A DNA stretch of 64,000 nucleotides from positions 115,503 to 179,502 of the forward strand of contig NW_025856126.1 in assembly GCF_002878395.1 (NCBI RefSeq), given 5' to 3'. Positions 1 to 9,660 of the stretch are shown piece by piece; within the stretch, counting starts at the first letter, position 1, and every line of letters starts with the position of its first letter. The notes below the pieces were generated by a model. It was given only the letters and a program-made list of their open reading frames with translations. It searched no databases and was not told the DNA's origin. A program made the position numbers and the translations under genes. Source of the stretch: Capsicum annuum (lineage: Eukaryota; Streptophyta; Magnoliopsida; Solanales; Solanaceae).

Positions 1-1815
1 GTTCTCATTCTGATTTTCAACTTCTACATAATCATCACAATCTGCTTTAATAACATTCTCCTCTATACTATCAACTACGGGCTTGCCTTTGGATGGATTT
101 TCCAACACTTTACCACTCCTGGTTGTAATAGCCAAACATGATCCATCATTCCTTGGATTTTGGACAGTGTCACTCGGTAAAGTGCCAGCTTTTCTTTGAT
201 TGAATGCCGCTGATAGTTGACTCATTTGTTGTTCCAGTTGTTTTATTGAAGTGGAATGCGAGTCAACCAATTGATTTATTGAGGACAAATCATTTTTTAC
301 CTCAATTACTCCCGTGTTGGTTGCCTCCACTCCTTTCAACATCTTAGCCATCATGTCCTCCATGGACATCTTCCCAGAGCTAGGTGCAACAGCTTCATGA
401 TTTCCAGGAGGGACATACAAACCGCTCCTATCATTCTTATTCTTCCAATTCCCTTGGTCTCGGTCCTTGTATCCAGATTTTTCATAATAGTTTCGACCTT
501 GGTTTCCTTGGACATTACTTCGGAAACCCCCCTGATTATTCAAGTAATTTGCTTCCTTCTTAGAATCGGAGTCATCTCTTCACTATGATACAACAGCCTT
601 GACCTTTTCTGTCTTCCTTGATAATAAATGCTTGGTAAGAGGGTCCATCTGCGTTTTCATGTGAGCTATATCCTAGTCACGTTCCTCTTCTCTTCGCCTC
701 TGTTCTGCCGTCATGCCAATAGATACAGTAGAGCTTGCTACCTCAGAATCCCTGGTATGCCAAGCTCTACTCTGCTTTATCATACGATCCAGCATATCAC
801 ATGCCTCAATAAAAGTAAGGTCCATAAATGACCCACCTGCAGCATTATTAACCACTGGCTTAGTCACCGAGTTCAAAGCCCGATATAATATTTCCATCAA
901 GTGGACATTGGTCATCTGATGATTTGGGCATCGCATAAGCTTCTTCTTGAACCTCTCCCATGTCTCGTGGAGAGCTTCAGTTGGAAGCTGTCTAAAATTG
1001 CTTATCTCATCTCTTAATTGTGCTCTCTTGGATAGCGGAAAGAACCTTTCTAGGAAAGCTTCTTTCAGTTGCCTCCAATTTGTAATAGAGTCAGGAGTTA
1101 GCCCGTTTAACCATAGAGTTGCCTCTCCAGATAGAGACAATGGAAATAAGCGCAGTCGAATCGCATTCTGTCCAACCCCTGGATTGTCAAACGATTTGTA
1201 TGTTGAGATAAAATTAATCAGATGTATATTCAGATCGTCGCCTGCAAGTCCAGCAAATAACCCTTTGAGTTGCAATAGCTGGATCATAGTGCTAGTGATA
1301 TTGAAGTTGGCTCTGGATGCCAAGGGCGGAGGAATAATAGCCCCTGTGGCACCAGCCCCATCCAAGTCATCATCATCATCATCAAAAGCAACCTGCACAG
1401 CTCGGCGTTCAGGTTTCATTCCAGCTTGACGATCTCTATTGACATTCTTGCTCACTGGTGCAACCACATCATCTGCACGCCTTGGATTTAATAACTCATC
1501 ATCACCTAGGTCCTCATTATCAAGGTTTGGTACCCAAACTGGGTTATCAGCATTCTGTTGATTTACTTGCTCAGCTGCCAATGTAGCTAATCTAGCCTGC
1601 TCCTGTTGAGTAGCTATCCTTTCAAGGTCTCGTTGCGCATCCATTCTGCCAATAAGATGTGGTTCAGGATTTATAGGTAATAATGGTTGACCAGAACTTC
1701 GTGTATTTGGCATGCACTCCACTAAACCTGAACAAAACAAAAACAACAAACAAAAAGTAAAATTTGAGAATCTTTGACCAAAGGGTCTATTAACTATCAC
1801 AAACTTAGTTGACAA
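1..1815 (-). pseudogene. gag of the Athila-like element, interrupted by stops
   Basis: Encodes the structural capsid polyprotein of the retrotransposon. An open stretch of 380 codons (1815 to 673) carries an N-terminal MPNTRSSG start (Met at 1711-1713 is the likely true start) and a retrotransposon gag domain with LNGLTPDSITNW and AFLERFFP. The same frame continues to the window edge after a TAG at 673 and a further TAG/TGA pair near 574-581. The downstream part has QLEQQMSQLSAAFNQR and the conserved LAITTRSGK segment that closes gag in this group. Three in-frame stops make it non-coding for the full polyprotein. Protease and pol would lie left of the window. Confidence 0.85.
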
Positions 1816-1821
1816 CCGTAT

Positions 1822-1839
1822 TCCCCGGCAGCAGCGCCA
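1822..1839 (-). promoter_or_regulatory. Primer binding site, tRNA-Asp type
   Basis: The minus strand reads TGGCGCTGCTGCCGGGGA just inside the LTR end. It resembles the TGGCGCCGTTGCCGGGGA site typical of Athila elements, where the 3' end of a tRNA primes minus-strand DNA synthesis. Two bases differ from that form. Confidence 0.8.
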
Positions 1840-1844
1840 AAAGT

Positions 1845-3065
1845 TGATACGCCCAAATTACAACTCTTGTTAGAAAGTGTAAGCGGTCGGTGTCAAATAT
1901 AGAATCCAACTGGGTTGATTGTCGAATCCCACAGGGAATACTATGATCCCTAAGTATTTCGATTATTATTAGACTGCTGGTCGAAGGTTCCAATGTAAGG
2001 GGGTTTGGTTTAAGTGCACAATAATATTATTAGTGTAACGATGAGATGATATGTGTAATTATATTTAATCACAGAGAATGGCAAGTTAGGGTTATGTCCA
2101 CCTTGTATCTTCTACTTCTCTATTAACTACGAGTAATATGAACTTTATACATGCATGCACTTATAGAGAGACGTATTCTAATTCTCAATCCAAGTGTTTT
2201 TCAACCATCAAGGATTTATTCACCTTATTTCTTTCGAACCCAAAGTGTATAACAAATTGTACAAACTCTCCAAGAAGTTAATCCTGCTAAGGCATTAATG
2301 TGTAAAATAGAGGTTGGAAACCCTATTTTCTCATCACACTCTCTTTTCTAAACAATAACTTTTCTATCGAACAAGTTAGTGCTATAATGGTGCATTCCCT
2401 ATGTTTGCAACCAAGAGAATTCAATCTAAATGAAGAGAGTAATGATATAAGTGGCGTGACACATTATAAATTCACAAACCCATAGCAATAGAGAGTATAC
2501 TACAAGGTTTCCATAACCCTAACAAATAAGCTTAGCTACTCATGAATAAAATAGAAATCAAACTAGAAATATTCATCATACCAAAACTTAGAATGATCTT
2601 GGTGATGAAGATGACTAATGTGACTAAGAGAGAAACACGTTTTTCTCTCTCTGTCGCTCTACTCAGTCATTTCTCCCTTGTTTTCAAAATAATACAGAAT
2701 CTAAATAATGTGAATAATCCCTAAAAATTCAGCAATAATGCTTTCAATAACATCCTTCTCTAATAAATTGCTACTGCATCCTTAACTATTTAAAAATACT
2801 GAGTTTGCCCGGGAAAAAGTTCCCATGCATCACATTCACTCCAAAAGCTGCCTTCCCTTTTATGTGAAGTTTTCCTTTGCTATCCACAGGTCCCCAAAGT
2901 GCTGAAATCTTCTTCATTAGTACCTGAAAAACATGCTAATCACATAGGTCAGCTCACTTAATTGAAAATAGACTAAAAGTGCAAGAATTATGTATTTTAT
3001 CCTCAAAACTTAGCTAAAACATGGGTAAGTTATGGTGCTTAGACATATAAATACGCCCAACATCA
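1845..3065 (-). repeat. 5' LTR of the Athila-like element (1221 bp)
   Basis: On the plus strand it begins TGATACGCCC and ends GCCCAACATCA, giving TGAT/ATCA inverted ends. The 1845 end is four to five bases from the primer binding site. The 3065 end was placed where homology to the copy B gypsy gag starts (TGAAGCCCCTC at 3066 and 31698). No second LTR is in the window, so the boundary rests on the termini and this junction. ORFs inside it are short and unconvincing. Confidence 0.75.
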
Positions 3066-4300
3066 TGAAGCCCCTCAAAGGGGCCAAAGTAGGGGTAGTC
3101 GTGATACCGCAGGGAATAGCACTGCCACTCCAAGAAGTTCAAGAGATCCTACTCCATAAAGGAAAGATAGTCCACCTCCATTATCTCATAAGGGTAGTAC
3201 TGCTGGGGTACTTGCTTCTATACAAAGAGCCATAAAGGGCTTGGCTGACTGATTGGATAAATAGGAGAGGGGTGGTCAACGTAATTTTACATAGTTACAG
3301 GCACCTATTCAGACTTACAACTTTGGAAAAAAGAAGGTTTCTTTTCAGGAGTTTCTAAAGTTGAAGTTACCAAAATTCATAGGTTCAGACAGTTCAGCTT
3401 ATTCTCAGAGCTTTTTGGATGGTACATTCAAGGCACTGTGTGCGTTAGGGTATTCTAGCAAGAGGGCTGTGGAGATTTCATCGTACAAGTTGGAAGACAC
3501 GGATAACACTTGGCATAAAACTTTATTGCTAGGAAGGCCTACAGGAGCAGCACCACTGACATGGGATGAGTTCACTAAGTTCTTCATGGATACCCTTCTT
3601 CCTGAAAGTTAGAAACAAAAATATACAACTTAATTTAAGATATTGGTTCAGACTCCAGATATGGATGTGTCGACCTATAATACTATGTTTTGCAAGTTGT
3701 CTAGATATGCTCCATACTTGGAGTCCACAAAAGTAGCTCAAGTCCAGAGGTTTTTAAATGGGTTGGTTGCTGATCTTTAAATTGCAGTGGCCCCATAGAT
3801 GAAAGTCTTGACCTATTATGAGATAGTAGATCTTTCTAGAATAATTGAGGAGAAGGGTAGTGTAGAGCGGGCAGCTTATGAGGTTTGTAAGAAGGCTAAG
3901 ATGAGTGGATCTTTCAGTGGTGACTTAAGTTCAAATCGGAGAGCGAAAAATAAGGGAAAGCATCAGGGCCATCAGACAGGGACAAATTTGGTTTCTTAGT
4001 CTGCGTATAAACCACCTTCTAGACAGGGTACCTAGGGGTCTTCAATATCTTAGGGATATCATAGTTTGGGCCAGATGTATTCCACTACTCCATCCTGCCA
4101 GACTTGTGTCAAATCGCATATGGGTTAGTGTCGTGTTTTGACTAAAGATTATTTTCAATTTGGACAATTAGGTCATCACATCAGGGATTGGCCTTAATTT
4201 CAGAGAAATGCTAGTCAGGGTTCTGTTCAGGTAGTTGCACCAAGTCAGGCTACTCGTAATCCTATAGGTATGGGAAATAGAGGTCGAGGTAAAGGAGAAT
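3066..4300 (+). pseudogene. gag fragment of Tekay-like element, copy A
   Basis: Capsid/nucleocapsid remnant. Open pieces at 3361-3612 (FIGSDSSAYSQSFLDGTF, WDEFTKFFMDTLLPES) and 3799-3999 (LTYYEIVDLSRIIEEKG, GDLSSNRRAKNKGKHQG) match the longer copy B gag. Stops such as TAG at 3610 lie where B reads CAG. The zinc-knuckle region near 4145-4195 reads YFQFGQLGHHIRDW: all three cysteines of the C-C-H-C motif are lost, while copy B keeps them. The first ~35 bp of gag lie upstream of the Athila junction and are missing here. Confidence 0.8.
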
Positions 4301-4690
4301 GAGTTGTTAGAAATTAGGCACAAGAAAATGTTGGTAGAGGCCAACCGAGAGTCTTTGCACTTACTAGACAGGATGTTCAGGCCTCTAATGCAGTGGTTAC
4401 AGGTATTCTTTCCATTTATTCTTTTGATGCATATGCTTTGATTGATCCGGGTTCTACCTACTCTTATGTGTCCTCATATTTTGCTGTGAGATTTGATAGA
4501 CATACTGAGATGTTAGATTGTCCTTTTTTTATTGCCACTCCCATAGGAGATTGCTTATTAGTTGAATATGTGTACCGTGATTGCGAGATTATAGTGGGAC
4601 GTATTGATACCCTTGCCGACTTAATTGTACTTGATATGATTGACTTTGATGTGCTAATGGGCATGGATTAGTTATCTCCTTGCTATGCTA
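4301..4690 (+). pseudogene. Retropepsin-like protease domain, copy A
   Basis: Aspartic protease that would cut the polyprotein. The open piece 4393-4671 has the active-site-like segment LIDPGSTYSYVS (D-P-G-S replacing the usual D-S/T-G) and the second conserved stretch VLMGMD ending at a TAG. Compared with copy B this copy keeps the DPG triad-like motif and about 130 bp that B has lost. Confidence in the family is good from order and motif; activity is excluded by flanking stops. Confidence 0.7.
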
Positions 4691-4819
4691 CCATAGATTG
4701 TCATGCAAAGATAGTTAGATTTGAGATACCCAACAAATCTAGTTTTTTATTGGAAGGGGGTCAAGTTTCAGAAGTTAGTAAAGTTGTATCTTTTATGAAG
4801 ACCGAATGACTATTAAAGA

Positions 4820-5690
4820 AAGGTTGCATGGGTTTCTTGGCTATGATGAGTGATGCTGTAGAGGGGGTCCTTAGTTTGGAGGAGCTACCTGTGGTGAAGG
4901 AATTTTCTGATGTATTTCCTAAGGAGTTGCCTGGATTACCTCTAGTACGAGAGATAGACTTCGGTATTGAACTGGCACTTGACACTATGCCAATATCTAT
5001 ACCCCTATATTGTATAGCACCAGCAGAATTAAAGGAGCTTAAACAACAGTTACAAGACATTAGATAAGAGTTTCATCAGACCGAGTATATCGCCATGGGG
5101 TGCACCAGCTTTGTTTGTAAAGAAGAAAGATGGATCTCTAAAGATGTGTATTGACTACAGGCAGCTAAACAAGGTAACAATACGTAACAAGTATCTGTTG
5201 CCTCGTATAGAGGACCTATTAGATCAGTTACAAGGGGCTGTCCATTTTTCAAAGATTGATCTTCGGTCTGGTTATCATCATCTTAGAATCAAGGAGAAAG
5301 ATATATCCAAGATAGCATTCAGAACTCGATATGGGCATTATGAGTTCCTTGTGATGCCTTTCGGGTTAACTAATGCTCCTGCTGCATACATGGACTTGAT
5401 GAATAGGGTGTTCAGGAAGTATGTGGACAAATTTGTGATAGTATTTATTGATGATAATCTGATATATTCTCATAGCCTAGAAGAACATGAGAATCATCTG
5501 GTGACTATATTGCAGACATTGTGGGAACATAAGCTTTATGATGAGTTCTCAAAATGCAAATTTTGGCTCGACTCAGTATCCTTTTTTGGGTATGTTGTCT
5601 CCAAAGAAGGTATCACGGTGGATTCTAAGAAGACAGAAGCAGTGCAAAAATGGCCTAGGCCTACTTCACCCACATAGATTTGCAGCTTTA
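4820..5690 (+). pseudogene. Reverse transcriptase domain, copy A
   Basis: RNA-dependent DNA polymerase of a chromovirus. Segments: LPGLPLVREIDFGIELALDT (linker before RT), a frameshift near 5063, then [56 protein letters not shown] and the catalytic core [14 protein letters not shown]. The aspartates of the F-I-D-D box are present; the usual Ile-Leu after it is Asn-Leu. The frame ends in a TAG at 5675-5677 where the family has CAG. From about 5333 on it is nearly identical to 33841 onward. Confidence 0.9.
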
Positions 5691-6390
5691 TAGGTTTGGC
5701 TAATTACTATAGGCATTTTGTGTAGGATTTCTCTAAAATTATAGATCCATTATCTAGGTTAACATAGAGAGACGTGATGTTTTAGTGGATAGAAGAATGT
5801 GAGCAGAGCTTCCAGAAACTCAAAATATATTTGACCACTGCACCGGTATTAGCCTTACCATTAGGCTCTGGAGGATTCAAGGTATTTTGTGATGCTTCGA
5901 GGGTTGGATTAGGATGTGTTCTCATGCAACATGATCATTTTATTGCTTATGCTTTGAGGCAGTTGAAGAAGCACGAGCTGAACTATCCTACACATAATTT
6001 AGAGATGGCAGTTGTGGTTTTTGCACTTAAGATTTGGAGGCATTAATTATACGGTAAAACTTGTGAGATTTATACCGATCATAAGAGTTTGAAGTACATT
6101 TTTCAGCAGCGAGATCTAAATCTTCGACAACATCGATGGATGTAATTACTCAAAGATTATGATTTTGCTATCTTGTATCATCCAGGAAATGCTAATGTTA
6201 TGGCTGATACTTTGAGCAGGAAATCTATGGGTAGTTTGGCGCATATAGCCCCTGGAAAGAGGCAGTTGGTGAAAGATGTGCAGAAACTTGAAGGCAAAGG
6301 TATCAGTTTTGGTGTTATAAGGTCAGGGGTATTGTTGGCTTATGTTCAAGATAAATCTTCTTTGATAGAGCACATAAAGACCATTTAATT
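5691..6390 (+). pseudogene. RNase H domain, copy A
   Basis: Degrades the RNA strand of the RNA/DNA hybrid. Pieces in order: GLANYYRHFV, the start of RNase [19 protein letters not shown] (first catalytic Asp in FCDAS), [15 protein letters not shown] with the conserved Glu, a stop after [12 protein letters not shown], and NANVMADTLSR with the C-terminal Asp. Several in-frame TAG stops interrupt it. The open parts (5831-6046, 6173-6388) translate almost identically to 34339-34554 and 34681-34896. Confidence 0.85.
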
Positions 6391-6439
6391 TGAGGATATC
6401 CAGTTGTGTAAATATCGAGATGAGATCCTAGCTGGTCAA

Positions 6440-6537
6440 AGTATATCGACTTCCTCAATAGTTTGATATATAGATTCAGTTATCTAACTTTTGATTACTA
6501 CATAGCGCCGATCATGATCCTTTTTTGGGTCGTGAAA
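6440..6537 (+). other. Deletion scar and 3' LTR stub, copy A
   Basis: Bases 6440-6503 match neither neighbour. Bases 6504-6537 correspond to the last bases of the 3' LTR that ends at 38935 (shared TCATGATCCT and GTCGTGA). This marks a deletion from RNase H to the LTR end. The same scar sits inside copy B at 34948-35045. Confidence 0.75.
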
Positions 6538-6692
6538 ATAGCACACCGATTTGGCCTGAAAATCCCTCGTTTGCACCATTTTACCTGCCTGACCACCCAA
6601 ATGGCCCTGCCTACTCAAACCAACTACACTAGGACGCTCTCCAGCCTCCCTGGCATGACCCGGTCGATTTTTGATTAAGAACTTAAACAGTT
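6538..6692 (+). repeat. Right flank of gypsy insertion; member of a ~185-bp repeat family
   Basis: Starts with ATAGC, the right-hand target duplication, then GCACACCGATTTGGCCTG. It matches 38936-39090 base for base over long stretches and is related to the tandem repeat at 29608-29841 (ACACTGATTTGGCCC, CCACCCAAATG). The gypsy element thus landed in this repeat before duplication. Confidence 0.7.
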
Positions 6693-8261
6693 GATGAGAG
6701 AAAAAGAGGAGAAGAATGGATGCTTGATTATGCACTTCAGCAGGCTAAAGTCAACTTGCTCCGACTTAGCAAACGAAGGTGGAACTTCTTATAAAATCCT
6801 TTGAAACTATAGTTCTACCATAAGGAAATAATAGTTAGATTGCATTTCCTAAGCTCAGAGATAGCGGTGAAGAACATTTACAGATCACGTGCAAGCAGAA
6901 TGCATTCGTGCCTTGTAAGCAACAGAAAGTTGTTGCAGGTATAGACAGAAAGCTTGAAGAAAATGACTGCTCTATGTACAAGAATTATAATCTTCAATAG
7001 TCTATACTTAGGTAGAAGTCGGATGAAATGATAAGTGCTTTGAGTAATAAGGAGCACTTTGAGTAATAAGGTTCGGGTGGAAAGAAAAGCTCAGATTGAA
7101 GATCAGGAAGATAGCTCAAATAATTCCAGGAAAGAGATCCCCTATTCTATCTCAAGATTAACCGATGCAGTTAATGGAGTAGAAGATATGGAGCTTGAGA
7201 ATAATGATGGCATTATTAGTGAAATATCTAATACAACTCAGAGCTCAATTGCAGATGGTGAAAAAAATTCACTCACTGAAATGAACATCCAGAGTTCATC
7301 TTCAGTTAATGATGTAGCAATGCAAGAAAATATTGCCAAGAAAAAGATAGAAAAAGAATATGCGAAAACACCTAAACTTGGTCGTGAATATTCTCTCTTG
7401 CTATTAATTTTTGATCCCAAAGAAGGCAATAGAGAATCCAAGGGTCAGGCGGACAAACGGAGTTACATCAGCATGTGGCACATGGTATCACAGCATGTTC
7501 TATGAAATGTTGCATCAAAAGTTTGAAATGAACTACTAGATAGAACTAATGATGGGGTAGAAGACAGCAGTACACCGGCTGAAAAAAATGTGCAACTCTC
7601 TCTAGGATTTCTCTAAGACAAAGGATGATGCAGAGACAAGCAGGGAAGATCATAATCCAAGGCAACACGGGAGAAGTTTCTGTAGAGATAATGTTTTCAA
7701 ACTCATAAGATAGGAAGTTAACGAGATCCTTACTACGCCAATTCAAGATGATTCATCAGATACACAGTCAGTCACCAGTGACATAATCTCGGACTAGGAA
7801 CTCACGGAGGCTGAAGGTGAAGTGAATAATAGCTTAAATTTTGTAGAAAGCTTGACAAATCTTGACATAACTGAAGATGGAAAGATGTTGGATCAAGAAA
7901 TGAAGGATCCAAAAGAAGAGAGAGAACTTTCACTAACCACGAACAAACCTAAGACATAAAGGTCCAAAAACTGGAGCAAACTGAAGAAGTTGATCCTCCC
8001 CAGGATATCAATCAAGGCACTAGAAAGAGCAAGGAAATTCAACCCCCGGGCACCTAAATTTCTTCCCACTACACCTAATCAAGAACCAAAAAAGTGGACT
8101 TGAGACATCAAATGGTAGATGAGAGGAAAAAAGCAGAAAAATGGATGCTTGATTATGCAATGGAGAATTTAGTCACCACGCTAACTCCTACTAGGAAAAA
8201 AAAAAGAGTGGCAATGCTTGTGGAAGCATTCGAAGCAGTTGTTACACTCCGAGAAGTATGA
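6693..8261 (+). pseudogene. Plant calmodulin-binding protein (PCBP-like) pseudogene, copy A
   Basis: The 3' part of a gene for a plant calmodulin-binding protein with the C-terminal CaM-binding domain. Two copies of that domain are recognisable: a first at 6693-6790 (EEWMLDYALQQA) and a second at 8112-8258 (KAEKWMLDYAMENLV, RVAMLVEAFEAVV), preceded by NWSKLKKLILPRISIKALER and FNPRAPKFLP. Between them lies an acidic Ser-rich stretch with an open piece at 7059-7505. Stops and frameshifts occur throughout (for example TGA at 7503 and TAG at 7795). The segment reads nearly as one continuous cDNA-like block. Copy B (39091-40613) has different breaks. It is probably a captured or retro-inserted gene piece; the parent function is calcium/calmodulin signalling. 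Confidence 0.75.
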
Positions 8262-8845
8262 ACTCAACCAAGTAATATTGGTGGAAAATTTCTTCATTGC
8301 TTGTATGAACTATGAAGGTGAGCATATGTATTTATATTTGTTCTAATTCACTTATCGCGATGAATAAACCTATAGAAAAAGGAAACTCATAGGTAAATTT
8401 GTAGTTGTACATGTTTTTGATACACAGTGAGGCTACAAAGAACAGTTAGAAAGTCACCAAATGTTGAAAGTAAGAGTGATTATTGATTGAATTTACTATA
8501 GAGGATTCTCATTTTTGGTGACCGATATGCAGTTTATATACAGTGTCTACACAATTATATACAAGAGCCATTTTTCAAATATTTGACTGTGTGGGATGAT
8601 CAATGACTCATTGTGTATTTGCACTAGCTTTCATTGATTTTCTTGAGCAACAATGTAAGGATGAATATTAGGTTTCGTATAAAAAAAGTAGATAGGTTCA
8701 ATTATACTTTCTGCTATGCAGTGTATTCTATATTATTGTGACAATAATGCTTTTAGCTCTGAGAATGGTTATTTATACATCTCATTGTGAAAAAGAGTCT
8801 TAGCTTAACTACTAAAATTACTACTTGACCAATGTCACAGGTTAG
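8262..8845. other. Non-coding, 3'-flank of the PCBP-like pseudogene
   Basis: AT-rich sequence without a convincing ORF. It is conserved in copy B (40614-41180), so it belongs to the duplicated block and may be old 3' UTR or intergenic sequence. Confidence 0.5.
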
Positions 8846-8925
8846 GCTGCATAAAATTACCTCTTGTCGTCCAACCCTTTTCTGAACCCTGCACGACCAA
8901 AAGTAAGCTCTTTTCTTTTTTTTTT
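8846..8925 (+). mobile_element. TS-type SINE fragment
   Basis: GGCTGCATAAAATTACCTC, then TTGTCGTCCAACCC, then CCCTGCACGACC follow the order of the 3' body of the tobacco TS SINE family (GGCTGCGTACAATAGACC ... CCCCGGACCCCGCGCA). The tRNA-like 5' half is not recognisable. A matching fragment is at 41180-41262. Confidence 0.65.
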
Positions 8926-9004
8926 TCATCACGTACACATCCTCTTTGAGCTCACCATGAATAATGTCATATGAAAGTAAAACAGAATATGAATAATAAA
9001 TAAT

Positions 9005-9230
9005 TTTCCGTCCTATATTAGTGGATCATCGATCTTGGTAAAATTACATGTTCCCAATTGCTTTTTCACTTGTTAAATCAAGATAAAATTAATTAATTTT
9101 TTCTCATTTTACCCCTGCAATTAATACTCTTCGGGAGTGTAATAAAACTATCATTTTGTGTGTGTGATTTATTAAGGAGTGTGCAAAATTAAAAGTGACC
9201 AACTAATATGAAACAAATTGTAGTTTATTT
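9005..9230. mobile_element. MITE remnant, Stowaway-like ends, copy A
   Basis: Left end TCCGTCCTATATTAGTGG and right end GACCAACTAATATGAAACA are inverted, a common terminal pattern of Stowaway-type MITEs in Solanaceae. The core is AT-rich and non-coding. Copy B has it at 41343-41566. Confidence 0.55.
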
Positions 9231-9397
9231 GGTTACATTTTATTTTATATGATACCTTTTTGGGCAAAAAATTTTCCCACATAGTTTCCTTAAGGATGTT
9301 TTCGTCCTACCCTTTTATATTTTGTCCAAAATTAATTTTGTTTTTCCACTTGGAGCAATAAATATATGTCCCCCTTAAACTGATTAATTTTCCTATG

Positions 9398-9629
9398 TGT
9401 TATAAATATACCATATATAGTGAATGTCTACTTTACCATATATAGTGAATACCTACTTTACCATATATTGTGTATATCTATTTATGGAAAAGTTACAAAC
9501 CCCAAGGTTAGTTTTCCCCTATAAATAAAGGGGTTTTGCTTCATTGTAATTTATTTCTCAAGAGAAGAAATAAGAATCACTCTCTCTATTCTCTCTACTC
9601 TTCTTCTTGTTCTTTATTAGTTTATAACA
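9398..9629 (+). repeat. 5' LTR of copia element A (232 bp)
   Basis: Perfect 9-bp inverted ends TGTTATAAA/TTTATAACA. It contains repeated ACCATATATAGTGAAT units and a TATA-like CCCCTATAAATAAAGGGG near 9519-9536, followed by CT-rich leader. Confidence 0.92.
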
Positions 9630-9660
9630 CGTTATCAGCACGATGCTCTAACCAACTAAG
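9630..9660 (+). promoter_or_regulatory. Primer binding site, internal tRNA-Ile-like
   Basis: Directly after the LTR the sequence CGTTATCAGCACGATGC and then TCTAACCAACTAAG is the reverse complement of a tRNA from the D-arm to the anticodon arm (GGTTAGAGCATCGTGCTGAT), closest to plant tRNA-Ile from memory. Use of an internal tRNA site, not the CCA end, is known for some copia elements. The same site follows the copy B LTR at 41968-41998. Confidence 0.65.

Larger units (their letters stand above)
1..3065 (-). mobile_element. Athila-like Ty3/gypsy LTR retrotransposon, 5' part
   Basis: On the minus strand the order is LTR, tRNA primer site, gag, and the element then runs off the left edge of the window, so pol and the 3' LTR are not seen. 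The primer site (TGGCGCTGCTGCCGGGGA) is close to the tRNA-Asp-type site usual for Athila elements, and the gag reads like Athila/Tat-group gag. The LTR end lies inside a Tekay-like gypsy element: the bases after 3065 align with copy B from 31698. This insertion is therefore younger than the A/B duplication. The clade is an inference from primer site and gag; no pol is available to confirm it. Confidence 0.8.
3066..6537 (+). mobile_element. Tekay/Del-like gypsy element, copy A, truncated
   Basis: A remnant of the same insertion as the element at 29842-38935. The left side is cut by the Athila LTR. Gag, protease, RT and RNase H pieces follow in order. Homology to the copy B interior stops after CTGGTCAAAG at 6439, then about 64 bp of unassigned sequence leads into the last ~34 bp of the 3' LTR (6504-6537). 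The base run ATAGC follows, the same right flank as copy B. Integrase, chromodomain and nearly all of the 3' LTR are deleted. Many TAG stops and frameshifts show it is dead. Confidence 0.85.

Noticed and set aside
947..1429. Plus-strand ORF of 160 codons
   Set aside because: Antisense shadow of the Athila-like gag.
9630..9660. tRNA gene
   Set aside because: Only the antisense half of a tRNA, directly abutting an LTR; it is a primer binding site.
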